64,000 bases of DNA, from assembly GCF_032050975.1 (NCBI RefSeq), contig NZ_CP116967.1, forward strand, positions 3,345,001 through 3,409,000. The letters run 5' to 3'. Each line of letters opens with the position of its first letter. The stretch's first letter is position 1. This document shows positions 18,073 through 26,431 of this stretch, in pieces. The position numbers were made by a program, and so were the translations under genes. The DNA is from Candidatus Nitrospira allomarina (GTDB lineage: Bacteria; Nitrospirota; Nitrospiria; Nitrospirales; UBA8639). The notes below the pieces were generated by a model. The model was given only the letters and a program-made list of their open reading frames with translations. It did no database searches and was not told the origin of the DNA.

Positions 18073-19545
18073 TCATGACCGAATCACAGGTCGTTTCATT
18101 CGCCAGTCCGTGGCTTGTTCATAGGCATAGGCCGCACGCAGGACCATGGCTTCTTCAAATGGACGCCCCATCAGTTGTAATCCGATAGGAAGTCCCATTT
18201 TACTCATCCCACAGGGAACCGACATCGCTGGAAGTCCGGACAAACTCGCAGGAATCGTATAAATGTCGGACAAATACATCTGCAGGGGATCGTCCAATCG
18301 CTCTCCTAATTGAAAGGCCGGCGTCGGCATGACCGGACTCACCAACAGATCGACTTCCTGGAACACGGCATCAAATTCCTGTTGAATCAATGAGCGAACG
18401 GCTTGAGCTTTCCCATAATACGCCTCGTAATACCCCGCACTCAGGGCATAGGTTCCCAACATGATACGCCGTTTCACTTCAGGGCCAAACCCTTGCGACC
18501 GAGTGTTCCGATACATCTCTGCCAATTCCTGGGATTCCTTGGCACGAAACCCAAACCTGACCCCATCATAGCGAGCCAAGTTAGAGCTGGCCTCTGCCGT
18601 GGCAATGAGGTAATAGGTCGCTATGGCCCGTTCAGTGGAAGGCAACGTTACTTCTTGAATGGTGCCGCCTAGCTCCTGCATCACCTGTATGGCATCTTGA
18701 ACCTTCTCGGAGACTTCAGAATCAAGACCCTCGGCAAAATATTCCCGCGGCACTCCGATAATGAGTTTTTTGATGTCTTTCTTTTTCACGGCTTTGGTGA
18801 AATCCGGGCAGTCACGATTAGCGGAAGTCGAATCCATGGGGTCAAATCCGGCAATGGCATTCAGCAGGATAGCGGCATCAGTCACGGTTTTGGTAATAGG
18901 ACCGATTTGATCCAAAGATGAGGCAAAGGCAACTAATCCAAAGCGAGACACTCGCCCATAGGTTGGCTTTAACCCAACCACCCCGCAACAAGCGGCCGGT
19001 TGCCGAATCGACCCTCCGGTATCGGAACCTAATGCCGCCACACATTCATCGGCGGCCACCGCAGCCGCCGATCCTCCACTGGATCCTCCCGGAATATACT
19101 TTTGATTCCACGGATTCCTGGACGGCCCGAACGCTGAATGTTCCGTGGACGACCCCATGGCAAATTCATCCAGATTGGTTTTGCCCAGAATCAAGGGTTG
19201 GTGAGTTCGAAGACGGTCCATCACTGAGGCGTCATAGGGAGGAACAAAGTTTTCCAACATTCGAGATCCACAAGTCGTCCGGATCCCTTCTGTACAAATA
19301 TTATCTTTAATGCCCAATGGCATGCCCATGAGGGGCTGTGTTTTTCTCCAGGCTTTCAGCCCATCATCAATCGCTTTGGCTTGATGGAGCAGCGTCTCTT
19401 TGGGTGTCAAGGTAATATAGGCTTTGATTTTGGGCTCTACCTGGTTGAGCCGCAGCAAATAAGATCTGGCAATATCCACAGCACTAATCTCGCCAGCGGT
19501 GAATTTACTCTGAAGCTCTTTTAGCGTAAGTTTAAATAGAGACAT
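18073..19545 (-). CDS. gatA: Asp/Glu-tRNA amidotransferase subunit A
   Basis: A 490-aa amidase-signature protein. The Ser-cisSer-Lys catalytic triad region is visible: [17 protein letters not shown] carries the Lys, and [13 protein letters not shown] and [16 protein letters not shown] carry the two Ser. It releases ammonia from glutamine for the GatB kinase site. Full family length, with gatC and gatB in the same run. Confidence 0.97.
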   Translation of the reverse strand: MSLFKLTLKELQSKFTAGEISAVDIARSYLLRLNQVEPKIKAYITLTPKETLLHQAKAIDDGLKAWRKTQPLMGMPLGIKDNICTEGIRTTCGSRMLENFVPPYDASVMDRLRTHQPLILGKTNLDEFAMGSSTEHSAFGPSRNPWNQKYIPGGSSGGSAAAVAADECVAALGSDTGGSIRQPAACCGVVGLKPTYGRVSRFGLVAFASSLDQIGPITKTVTDAAILLNAIAGFDPMDSTSANRDCPDFTKAVKKKDIKKLIIGVPREYFAEGLDSEVSEKVQDAIQVMQELGGTIQEVTLPSTERAIATYYLIATAEASSNLARYDGVRFGFRAKESQELAEMYRNTRSQGFGPEVKRRIMLGTYALSAGYYEAYYGKAQAVRSLIQQEFDAVFQEVDLLVSPVMPTPAFQLGERLDDPLQMYLSDIYTIPASLSGLPAMSVPCGMSKMGLPIGLQLMGRPFEEAMVLRAAYAYEQATDWRMKRPVIRS

Positions 19546-19632
19546 ACAAGCCCGATTCTGGGATTAGTGGGTAAAAAGGAAATGGAAAGAAAAAGACCTT
19601 CAACCGGAGCAACCCGTTCACACGGGAATTGG

Positions 19633-19980
19633 TTACTTTACTTTATTCTGGTGATCGACTTGGATAATTTGAGGGACGTGCCGTTTGGCTTCTTCGTCAT
19701 TAAATAATTCATAACAAAAAATAATGACCTTATCGCCAATCACTCCCAACCGGGCTGTGGGACCATTTAAAATGATCTCTCCCTTCCCCCGGGTACCCGG
19801 AAGCGCGTAAGTCGAAAACCGCTCTCCGTTATTCAGATTGGATACCATCACCGCTTCATAGGACATTATACCCGCTCTCTCCATCAGATCTTCGTCAATC
19901 GTTAAACTACCCTCATACTCCAGACTGGAACCGGTGACGGTCGCTCGGTGAATTTTACATCGTAACAGTTGTCGATACAT
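19633..19980 (-). CDS. panD: Aspartate 1-decarboxylase
   Basis: A 115-aa PanD proenzyme. The self-cleavage site Gly24-Ser25 is intact in EYEGSLTID; cleavage makes the pyruvoyl cofactor on Ser25. Other family marks are HRATVTG near the N-terminus, YALPGTRGKGEIILNG and GAAR-like TARLGVIGD. It makes beta-alanine for pantothenate and CoA. It lies between gatC and gatA, an uncommon place for it; coaD for the same pathway is 2 kb away on the other strand. Confidence 0.95.
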   Translation of the reverse strand: MYRQLLRCKIHRATVTGSSLEYEGSLTIDEDLMERAGIMSYEAVMVSNLNNGERFSTYALPGTRGKGEIILNGPTARLGVIGDKVIIFCYELFNDEEAKRHVPQIIQVDHQNKVK

Positions 19981-20041
19981 ATTAAATTCCTATTTTCCTT
20001 GTCCTACTTAAGCCGAGCGTTCTCAGTGAATCGCGTGGGCT

Positions 20042-20335
20042 CTATTTTCCTAAAATATTCGGGACGACAAAAAATCCATTATGTGACTCTGGGGCATTGG
20101 CCAGCGCCTTCTCCACAGACAAACATTCGTGTGGGCTATCCTCACGGAACACCGGTTCCTCATGCGCGACAGAAGCCGTGAGAGGGACGCCCTCCGTTGA
20201 TACCCCTTGCAATTGGTCCACATACGATAAAATATGATTCAATTGGTCCGCGAACATGGGTTTTTCCGCTTCCGTTAACTCTAAGCGGGCTAATTGGGCG
20301 ACATGTTCGACTTCTTTTTGAGTAATGGTGGCCAT
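20042..20335 (-). CDS. gatC: Asp/Glu-tRNA amidotransferase subunit C
   Basis: A 97-aa GatC: ITQKEVEHVAQLARLELTE at the N-terminus and ILSYVDQLQGVSTEGVPLT are diagnostic. It wraps and stabilises the GatA-GatB interface. It is the first gene of the gatC-panD-gatA-DUF948-YtxH-gatB-eno run on this strand. Confidence 0.95.
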   Translation of the reverse strand: MATITQKEVEHVAQLARLELTEAEKPMFADQLNHILSYVDQLQGVSTEGVPLTASVAHEEPVFREDSPHECLSVEKALANAPESHNGFFVVPNILGK

Positions 20336-20511
20336 ATCTGATCCTTATGAAAGCAGGAATTAAAAAACATGCGGACACTGCAAGCGGAAAGCACATACCA
20401 CCACGTATTTTTACCATGAATTTCTCATGAAAAGCTACTCAGAACAAAGGATTGAATCAGCGGTGGGAAATAGGCGAGATCAAGAAAATCTAGAAAAAGA
20501 AGCTGAGGCAA

Positions 20512-21258
20512 TCAATGGTCAACAATGGGCGTTGAGGAAAGAAGAAAGCCTTCGTCCGCAAAACTCACATAGCGCCCATCTCCAATAACAATATGATCCA
20601 ATACCCGGATACCCAAAATTTCCCCTGCTGCCATAAGTCGACGGGTTAAGGCATGATCCTCCTCGCTGGGATGAGGGTCACCACTTGGATGATTGTGGAC
20701 AAAGATAACTGCCGCCGCAGATTCTCGTACGGCCAGATTGAACACTTCCCGTGGATGGACAATACTGACGGTCAAACTTCCCTCGGAAATGGTAACATCC
20801 CGGATAAGGCCGTGTTTGGCATCTAACAACAGTGCTTTAAAGACCTCATGCCGAAGATCTCGCAACAGAGGGTAGTAGTGTTGATAAATATCGTGGCTAT
20901 GATGAATCCGTAATCCCGCAGTTAACGGAACCGCCAATGCCCGCTTTCCCAACTCAACGGCTGCGAGAATCTGGGCGGCCTTTGCAGGACCAATACCTGG
21001 AACAACACACAGTTCCTGCAGGCTTCGATTGGCCAGACCCCGGAGCCCCTTAAGCCGAGTGAGAAGGTCCAATGCCACATCCACTGCCGAGGAATCCGGT
21101 CGACCAATTCGTAGAAGGATGGCCACCAGTTGAGCATCTGATAAACCCTGAGCGCCATTGTTCAGAAGGAGTTCGCGAGGGCGTTCCTTCTCAGGCCAGG
21201 ATTGGATGCCTTTCTTGAGTTGTGGGTCATTCATACTCAAAAGACCAGGGTATGCCAT
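20512..21258 (-). CDS. radC: RadC/JAB-domain protein
   Basis: A 248-aa RadC. The N-terminal helix-hairpin-helix part has ERPRELLLNNGAQGLSDAQL and VVPGIGPAKAAQI. The C-terminal JAMM metal site is intact (HNHPSGDPHPSEED). Its biochemical role is unsettled despite the name. The start is uncertain: ATG 21258 or ATG 21234 (MNDPQLKKG), neither with a clear ribosome-binding site. Confidence 0.93.
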   Translation of the reverse strand: MAYPGLLSMNDPQLKKGIQSWPEKERPRELLLNNGAQGLSDAQLVAILLRIGRPDSSAVDVALDLLTRLKGLRGLANRSLQELCVVPGIGPAKAAQILAAVELGKRALAVPLTAGLRIHHSHDIYQHYYPLLRDLRHEVFKALLLDAKHGLIRDVTISEGSLTVSIVHPREVFNLAVRESAAAVIFVHNHPSGDPHPSEEDHALTRRLMAAGEILGIRVLDHIVIGDGRYVSFADEGFLLSSTPIVDH

Positions 21259-21372
21259 ACGAGCGTGGGTTGAACTATACGCAGCAATTTTTCACCCCGT
21301 CAAAAACGATTCCTCCCATTCTGTCATTGAGATTGTTGAGGTTTCCGGAAGTATGATATCGTCCACTTGCAT

Positions 21373-21969
21373 ATGAAACCATCTTCTATCCGGATCGTTG
21401 CAGGGCAATTTAAAGGTCGAACAATCCCTACACTTCCTGGGCGAACCACCCGTCCGACCTCCCAACGAGCAAGAGAAGCGTTATTTTCTATTTTAGGTGG
21501 CCAGATTCAGGATGCCACCGTGGCTGACCTTTTCGCCGGGACAGGGGCGGTGGGACTGGAAGCCTTAAGCCGTGGAGCCACGAAGGCACTCTTTGTTGAG
21601 CAAAATCCATTGGCCGGAACCAGTATTCAGCAGATGCTTACTCAACTGAAAGTCGCCGTCTCAAGCCAGGTTCTCATTGAGGATGTGTCACTCGCCATAC
21701 AAAATTCAATTTTGGTAGGATGGCGTCCGTTTGACATGATATTCATGGACCCGCCTTACCGGCTCCCGAATGTTCAACAGATCTTGCATTATTTAGAAGA
21801 AGCGGACGTTATGGCCCCGACCGGCCGAATCATTTATGAACATTTTCATAAAACCACTCCTCCAATTCCCCTTGGGAAATGGTCGCTTATTCGAACCGTT
21901 CGCTATGGGGATACGGCGTTGACGTTTTACCGGCCCATTCCTCAGACCCCAAAAGATCTTGACCAATGA
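21373..21969 (+). CDS. rsmD: 16S rRNA (guanine966-N2)-methyltransferase
   Basis: A 198-aa protein with the family opening RIVAGQFKGRTI, the PTSQRAREALFSIL segment, SAM-binding motif DLFAGTGAVGLEALSRGA and the N6/N2-methylase motif DPPY (MDPPYRLP). It methylates G966 of 16S rRNA. It overlaps coaD by 4 bp (ATGA), the classic rsmD-coaD pairing. The ATG at 21373 is preferred to the upstream TTG. Confidence 0.94.
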   Translation: MKPSSIRIVAGQFKGRTIPTLPGRTTRPTSQRAREALFSILGGQIQDATVADLFAGTGAVGLEALSRGATKALFVEQNPLAGTSIQQMLTQLKVAVSSQVLIEDVSLAIQNSILVGWRPFDMIFMDPPYRLPNVQQILHYLEEADVMAPTGRIIYEHFHKTTPPIPLGKWSLIRTVRYGDTALTFYRPIPQTPKDLDQ

Positions 21970-22454
21970 CCATTGGCATATATCCAGGAACATTTGATCC
22001 TATTACCCGAGGCCATACGGATGTCATTGCTCGAAGCCTCAGGCTTGTCGAGCAGGTGATCGTCGCCGTGGCCCCCAACCCTCGAAAAGCCCCTTTGTTT
22101 GACTTGGACGAACGAGTCCAATTGGCCAAAATCGCCACAAGCGACCTCAAGGGTGTCACGGTTGAACCATTCGACGGTTTACTGGTGAACTACGTCAGGA
22201 AACGCGGGGCTTTAGCTATTATTCGTGGACTAAGAGCCGTGTCAGATTTCGAACATGAATTTCAAATGGCCCTGCTGAATCGAAAACTTGACTCTAGTCT
22301 GGAAACCGTCTTTCTGATGTCGAGTGAGGAATTTTCGTATCTCACCTCCAGCATGGTCAAAGAGGTCGCCTCGGTTGGCGGTCCCCTCCACCATTTCCTT
22401 CATCCCGAGGTTGCCGATTGGCTCCAGGGTCGATTACGGAGAAATGCCAAATGA
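21966..22454 (+). CDS. coaD: Phosphopantetheine adenylyltransferase
   Basis: A 162-aa CoaD. The nucleotidyltransferase signature GTFDPITRGH is near the N-terminus, and the C-terminal SSSMVKEVASVGG-like segment (TSSMVKEVASVGG) is typical. It forms dephospho-CoA from 4'-phosphopantetheine and ATP. It is coupled to rsmD upstream and to the aminotransferase downstream by ATGA overlaps. Confidence 0.95.
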   Translation: MTIGIYPGTFDPITRGHTDVIARSLRLVEQVIVAVAPNPRKAPLFDLDERVQLAKIATSDLKGVTVEPFDGLLVNYVRKRGALAIIRGLRAVSDFEHEFQMALLNRKLDSSLETVFLMSSEEFSYLTSSMVKEVASVGGPLHHFLHPEVADWLQGRLRRNAK

Positions 22455-23644
22455 ACCTTGCCTCGCGAACGACCCGCATTACCCCCTCCCCCACCTTGCA
22501 ACTCTCCGCAACGGTGAAAGCCCTGATCGCGCAAGGGCAGCAGGTCTTCGACTTTACTGCAGGAGAACCTTCCCTGGATTCTCCTGAAGAGGCCAAAGAG
22601 GCCGCCTTTCAAGCCATTCGCTCCGGCTTCACCAAGTATACGGCCGTCACCGGTATTGATGATTTAAAAGAGGCCATCATTGAAAAATTTCAGCGTGATC
22701 AGGGGTTGACCTACTCAAAATCGCAAATCCTGGTATCGTGTGGAGCCAAACACACCTTATTTAATCTTGCATTGGCATTGTTTGAGGCCGGAGATGAAGT
22801 GATTATTCCCGCACCCTATTGGGTCTCCTATCCTGAACAAATCCTTGTGGCAGACGCCAAGCCCGTCATTCTCCCGACTTCCGAGTCGTCCGGCTATGCC
22901 ATTGACGTGAAGGCGCTGGAATCGGTAGTCAGTGACCGCACGAAGGCGATCATTCTGAATTCTCCGTGTAATCCGACCGGGAGCATGTATGATCGGAAAA
23001 CTTTGGAAGGTATTGCGCAGATAGCGCTCCAACATGATCTGCTCATCATTTCTGATGAAATTTACGAAAAGATGGTTTACGACCGCCACCAACACTATAG
23101 TATCGCATCACTTGGAACAGACATTGCCAAGAACACCATCATTGTGAATGGGGTGTCAAAAACCTATTCCATGACGGGATGGCGGATTGGCTATGCCGCC
23201 GGCCCCGAGACGTTGATCAAAGCCATGGGTGACATCCAAAGCCAAAGCACCTCAAACCCCAGCTCTATCTCCCAAAAAGCAGCGATTGGAGCCATCCGGG
23301 GGGCAGATGCGTTTATTGAACATATGGTGAAAGAGTTGGATATGCGACGAACGGCCATTGTCGAAGGGTTAAATCGGATCCCGGGTATTCACTGTCCTAT
23401 GCCTGCAGGCGCATTCTATGCTTTCCCGAGCGTTGCTCAACTCCTGGGCCGTCGGTTTAAGGGAGAATCCTTATCCACGCCGTTGGCTTTTGCCAATTTT
23501 TTTCTTAAAGAGGCCCAAGTGGCGTGCGTTCCTGGTGAACCGTTTGGCAGTCCCACGCATCTGCGGTTTTCCTATACCGGAACTTTGGAGGTCATTGAAG
23601 AAGGCTTACAACACCTTACCGAGGCCGTAGCTAAACTTGAATAG
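22451..23644 (+). CDS. Class I aspartate/aromatic aminotransferase
   Basis: A 397-aa PLP enzyme from ATG 22451, which overlaps the coaD stop by 4 bp. The cofactor Lys is in NGVSKTYSMTGWRIGY, with the SPCNPTGSMY and SDEIYE motifs and a C-terminal Arg in LRFSYTG binding the substrate carboxylate. Closest in type to the thermophilic AspB/AspC group, so aspartate-oxaloacetate transamination is the likely reaction; prephenate or aromatic substrates are also possible. Confidence 0.93.
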   Translation: MNLASRTTRITPSPTLQLSATVKALIAQGQQVFDFTAGEPSLDSPEEAKEAAFQAIRSGFTKYTAVTGIDDLKEAIIEKFQRDQGLTYSKSQILVSCGAKHTLFNLALALFEAGDEVIIPAPYWVSYPEQILVADAKPVILPTSESSGYAIDVKALESVVSDRTKAIILNSPCNPTGSMYDRKTLEGIAQIALQHDLLIISDEIYEKMVYDRHQHYSIASLGTDIAKNTIIVNGVSKTYSMTGWRIGYAAGPETLIKAMGDIQSQSTSNPSSISQKAAIGAIRGADAFIEHMVKELDMRRTAIVEGLNRIPGIHCPMPAGAFYAFPSVAQLLGRRFKGESLSTPLAFANFFLKEAQVACVPGEPFGSPTHLRFSYTGTLEVIEEGLQHLTEAVAKLE

Positions 23645-23727
23645 CCTATTTCCCCCTGTCCAGAGTTTCATTTTTTTCCATTCGGGTACCACCAAACCTT
23701 GACCTGAACAGAATCAGCCTTATCTTT

Positions 23728-23733
23728 TATAAT
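23728..23733 (+). promoter_or_regulatory. Candidate -10 box (TATAAT)
   Basis: A perfect TATAAT 51 bp before the FmdB-like start. No strong -35 hexamer sits at the ideal distance, so the call rests on the -10 alone. Confidence 0.3.
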
Positions 23734-23783
23734 CGTATGGTTACAAAACCCTTTAATTGACGTCTACTCTCTGGAGGTACCCC

Positions 23784-24227
23784 GTGCCCATTTATGAATA
23801 TCAATGCACCGGTAGCGGTGAGCGATTTGAAATTCAACAAAAAATGTCAGACCCTCCTATTCAAACCTGCGATCAATTATCCTGTGGTTGTGGCAAAGCT
23901 GAACCTGTCACAAAAGTGATCTCAGCTCCGGCCATCATGTTCAAGGGATCGGGATGGTATGTCACGGACTACTCGGACAAACTCAAAGCGCCCGAGAGTA
24001 AATCAGAGAACAAAGGGAAACCGGCTGACACCAGCACAAGCGAATCCAAAACAGACAATAAGACCGGTTCGACCGGCTCTGATAGTGGGTCCAGTTCAAC
24101 GACCCCCACATCCGCCCCGTCCGCTGGGTCTACGGGATCAGGTGCGGCTTCGGGATCAGGAACATCGTCAAGTTCCAGTGCCTCCACTAGATCCGTGGCT
24201 TCTTCTTCATCTAGCAGTAAGTCCTAA
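23784..24227 (+). CDS. FmdB-like zinc-ribbon protein with Ser/Thr/Gly-rich tail
   Basis: A 147-aa protein from GTG 23784, which has GGAGG about 6 nt upstream. The first 65 residues follow the FmdB/CxxC zinc-ribbon pattern (PIYEYQC, then QTCDQLSCGCGKAEPVTKVIS and FKGSGWYVTDY). The first CxxC knuckle is degenerate: CTGSG has one Cys where the family has CxxCG. Residues about 70-147 are low-complexity Ser/Thr/Gly. The family's role is poorly known. Confidence 0.82.
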   Translation: MPIYEYQCTGSGERFEIQQKMSDPPIQTCDQLSCGCGKAEPVTKVISAPAIMFKGSGWYVTDYSDKLKAPESKSENKGKPADTSTSESKTDNKTGSTGSDSGSSSTTPTSAPSAGSTGSGAASGSGTSSSSSASTRSVASSSSSSKS

Positions 24228-24602
24228 CTCAGATACACTGGCCGGGGTACCTATACAATACATCCAACCATAAACGAATTCCTGTCCCCACGATAACCCG
24301 GCCCCAAAATTAGCCCTGAATCATCAGGCCAGCCAAACATATGTACCCATCTGACCAAGTCATCAGTTCCTCGCAACAAGTCTATAACCGACCTTCTCCT
24401 CTTGAGCTAAAATCATTTCCTCTCTCGGCAACAAGAGATATTAGAGCCTTTTGCAACAGCAATGCTGTTTATCCACAAGGATTTGTGACTCTTGACAGCT
24501 TCGCCTACCGTCGTTACTCTCATCAGGTTTACCAGTAATTTCAGCCTCTTCGGCATCTCAGGCCGAATGGAGGGTCATCCTTTAATCGCTAGAGGGAAAA
24601 GC

Positions 24603-25184
24603 ATGAAGAAGATGTGTGTGAATGGTTTGACAAAAATTGTTGGGGTCCTATTCATCACCGGCATCTGTATCCTGAGTGTGGCTTCGGCACAGCACGCCCT
24701 TGCCGCTGGAAAAGATTCCTTCCGCGTCGGTGTCCTTGATCCTCAGACCGTAATTGAAAAGTCAAAAGCGGGAAGTCGGGCCTTGGCGGCTTTAAAGGAA
24801 CATGCCCAGGCCAGAGAAACCGTGATGAAAAACGATCAAAAGGAATTAGAGAGTCTTCAGGAAGAACTCAAAGCCGCAGAGTCCAACTCCAAGCTGAGTG
24901 AGGAGGAGCAAAAACGCAAACAAGAACGGTTTGCACAAAAATATCAAGCCTGGCAAAAACAGGGTCAGGATTTTCAAAATGAACTCGGTCAAAAGCAAAA
25001 AGATCTGGTTCAGGAATATATGAAGAAAATCGAAGAAGCCACAAGTGCCGTCGCCGCACGCCATGGCTTTGATGTGGTCATTGATAAAGGTAGTGAAAAT
25101 ACTTTAAAAATTGTGCTCTACAATAGAGATGGGTTAGATCTCACAAATGAAGTCGTAAAGGAATTTGACCGTCGATTCAAATAG
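24603..25184 (+). CDS. OmpH/Skp-family periplasmic chaperone
   Basis: A 193-aa protein from ATG 24603 with GAGGG upstream. A signal peptide (GVLFITGICILSVASAQHALA) is followed by RVGVLDPQTVIEKSKAG, the family's N-terminal beta strand, a long charged coiled-coil arm (about residues 70-150) and a C-terminal FDVVIDKGSENTLKIVLY strand. Skp-type trimers hold outer-membrane proteins in the periplasm. It is monocistronic, ending in the terminator at 25217-25249. Confidence 0.9.
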   Translation: MKKMCVNGLTKIVGVLFITGICILSVASAQHALAAGKDSFRVGVLDPQTVIEKSKAGSRALAALKEHAQARETVMKNDQKELESLQEELKAAESNSKLSEEEQKRKQERFAQKYQAWQKQGQDFQNELGQKQKDLVQEYMKKIEEATSAVAARHGFDVVIDKGSENTLKIVLYNRDGLDLTNEVVKEFDRRFK

Positions 25185-25216
25185 CCGTCGATTCATAGCA
25201 AGATATTAAAATTTCT

Positions 25217-25249
25217 CCCCTGTGGGTCAAACTCACAGGGGATTTTTTT
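25217..25249 (+). terminator. Rho-independent terminator of the OmpH/Skp-like gene
   Basis: CCCCTGTGGGT, loop CAA, ACTCACAGGGG (11-bp stem with one G-T pair), followed directly by a run of seven T. It lies 32 nt after the stop codon. Confidence 0.9.
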
Positions 25250-25548
25250 ATCCTCTCCACTTCATATTGTGAGGATAGAAATCTCGGGTGTTTAACAATC
25301 AATAAATCATTCTACAACCCTCAGATTGGAAATGAGTCAAACCATATCATTCAGCCATGGTTTGGACCACAAAATTTTCGGTCTGCGACAGGCTCGAAGT
25401 ACCCAGTGGTGGACTTCCCAATCCGTTTGTCCTTAACCCGTGGAATTATGAAAGGGATGAACGAAAGAATCCCTGGCAAGTACTGCTTTAGAAATACAGG
25501 AGGCTGGATTAACAATACCGGAAAGAAGAAAGAAAGAAGAAACAGTAG
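25250..25548. other. Intergenic, about 300 bp
   Basis: It lies between convergent genes. Only a weak imperfect hairpin (AAACCAT...ATGGTTT near 25338-25362) is seen; no gene. Confidence 0.4.
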
Positions 25549-25890
25549 TTAGCGCCCGCCGCCTCCGACAGCCTCTTCCTCGGACTGATAGATGGGAATC
25601 ACCTGAGGCAGGTTAGCATATTCAAGCAACTCTCTTACATGGGATTGAGGGCTCACAATACTCAATCGAATGCGATCGGGCTTCATCCGATGGTACCAAA
25701 GAAACATCTGCCCCAATCCCATCGAGTCAATCCAGGTAATGTTTGAGAAATTAAGAATAATATGATGACATCCTATCTCCTGAGCACCCAAAATAGCCAC
25801 TTCGAGCCCAAGCTTAGAGTCATAATCAAAACGACCGGATAACTCAAGAACTTTTGTATCCTGGCGAACATGTTCCCTGACAGTCAGCAT
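25549..25890 (-). CDS. STAS-domain protein, second copy
   Basis: A 113-aa single STAS domain starting MLTVREHVRQDTKVLELSG at ATG 25890, with GAGGA 9 nt upstream. The phospho-acceptor region reads ITWIDSMGLGQMFLW, so the Ser of the anti-anti-sigma motif is kept (DSMG). It ends in an acidic then Gly-rich tail. Its layout resembles the STAS protein at 7582-7929, including the C-terminal YQSEEEA/CQSEKDA block, so the two are paralogs. No cognate kinase or phosphatase is nearby. Confidence 0.85.
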   Translation of the reverse strand: MLTVREHVRQDTKVLELSGRFDYDSKLGLEVAILGAQEIGCHHIILNFSNITWIDSMGLGQMFLWYHRMKPDRIRLSIVSPQSHVRELLEYANLPQVIPIYQSEEEAVGGGGR

Positions 25891-26069
25891 TCCAGACGTT
25901 CCTCTTATTGCCCTTTTCGGCAATCACACAGTAAAAATTTAAGATCTCAGAAGAAAACAAAATAATCAGATCCCCAACTGACATGGAGTGATACAAAGTT
26001 TCGCACTCAACCCTTCCAGATATTGTTTTCTATTCCACAACATCCCTTTGATTACGGTAGTCTCAAATG

Positions 26070-26090
26070 CCTGCCCCCTTGAAGGGCAGG
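26070..26090. repeat. Stem-loop CCTGCCC / GGGCAGG
   Basis: A 7-bp perfect stem with a 7-nt loop (CCTTGAA), followed on the plus strand by ATTTTTCC. It could be a weak terminator, or an end hairpin of an IS200/IS605-type element; hairpins of this shape are usual at such ends. No transposase is present. Confidence 0.45.
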
Positions 26091-26355
26091 ATTTTTCCTC
26101 CATTCTCTTCTGTATGATCTGGACATTTGAAGATACCGAAAGAGAACTCTTCAGCTTATTAACCGTATTTTGGGATAACCCCATCAAAAGTTGGCAGCAT
26201 AGTTGGACCAACCCGTTTGGCTCCATGGGAAGATTTTGAATGATTTTGGGAACACACTGCCGGAATCATTCTGGTGGGGAACCGAGGCGTGAACGACAAT
26301 GACCATATTCATATAACTCCCCTTTTTACCCTTCCTAGGGATCTAATGACGGGGT

Positions 26356-26371
26356 AAGGACGAGAGTCCTT
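26356..26371. repeat. Stem-loop AAGGAC-GAGA-GTCCTT
   Basis: A 6-bp perfect stem closed by a GNRA-type tetraloop (GAGA as read on the plus strand), about 60 nt beyond the GH31 stop codon. It may stabilise the 3' end of that mRNA, though it lacks a T run. Confidence 0.4.
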
Positions 26372-26431
26372 GATCGTGGCGGAGTGGGGGCAGGGAGGGC
26401 TTCTTGGAGATAAGGATTATGCCTTTTAGCA

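Larger units (their letters stand above)
25891..26431. other. Intergenic, about 540 bp, with hairpins
   Basis: No gene is supported; two overlapping ORFs (25966-26226 minus, 25988-26239 plus) lack any recognisable domain. It contains the hairpins at 26070-26090 and 26356-26371. Confidence 0.4.

Noticed and set aside
24341-24538. 65-codon plus ORF before the OmpH/Skp-like gene
   Set aside because: No domain; the region serves as leader for the gene starting at 24603.
25966-26239. Overlapping ORFs on both strands near the 26070 hairpin
   Set aside because: No transposase or other motif is visible in either frame.
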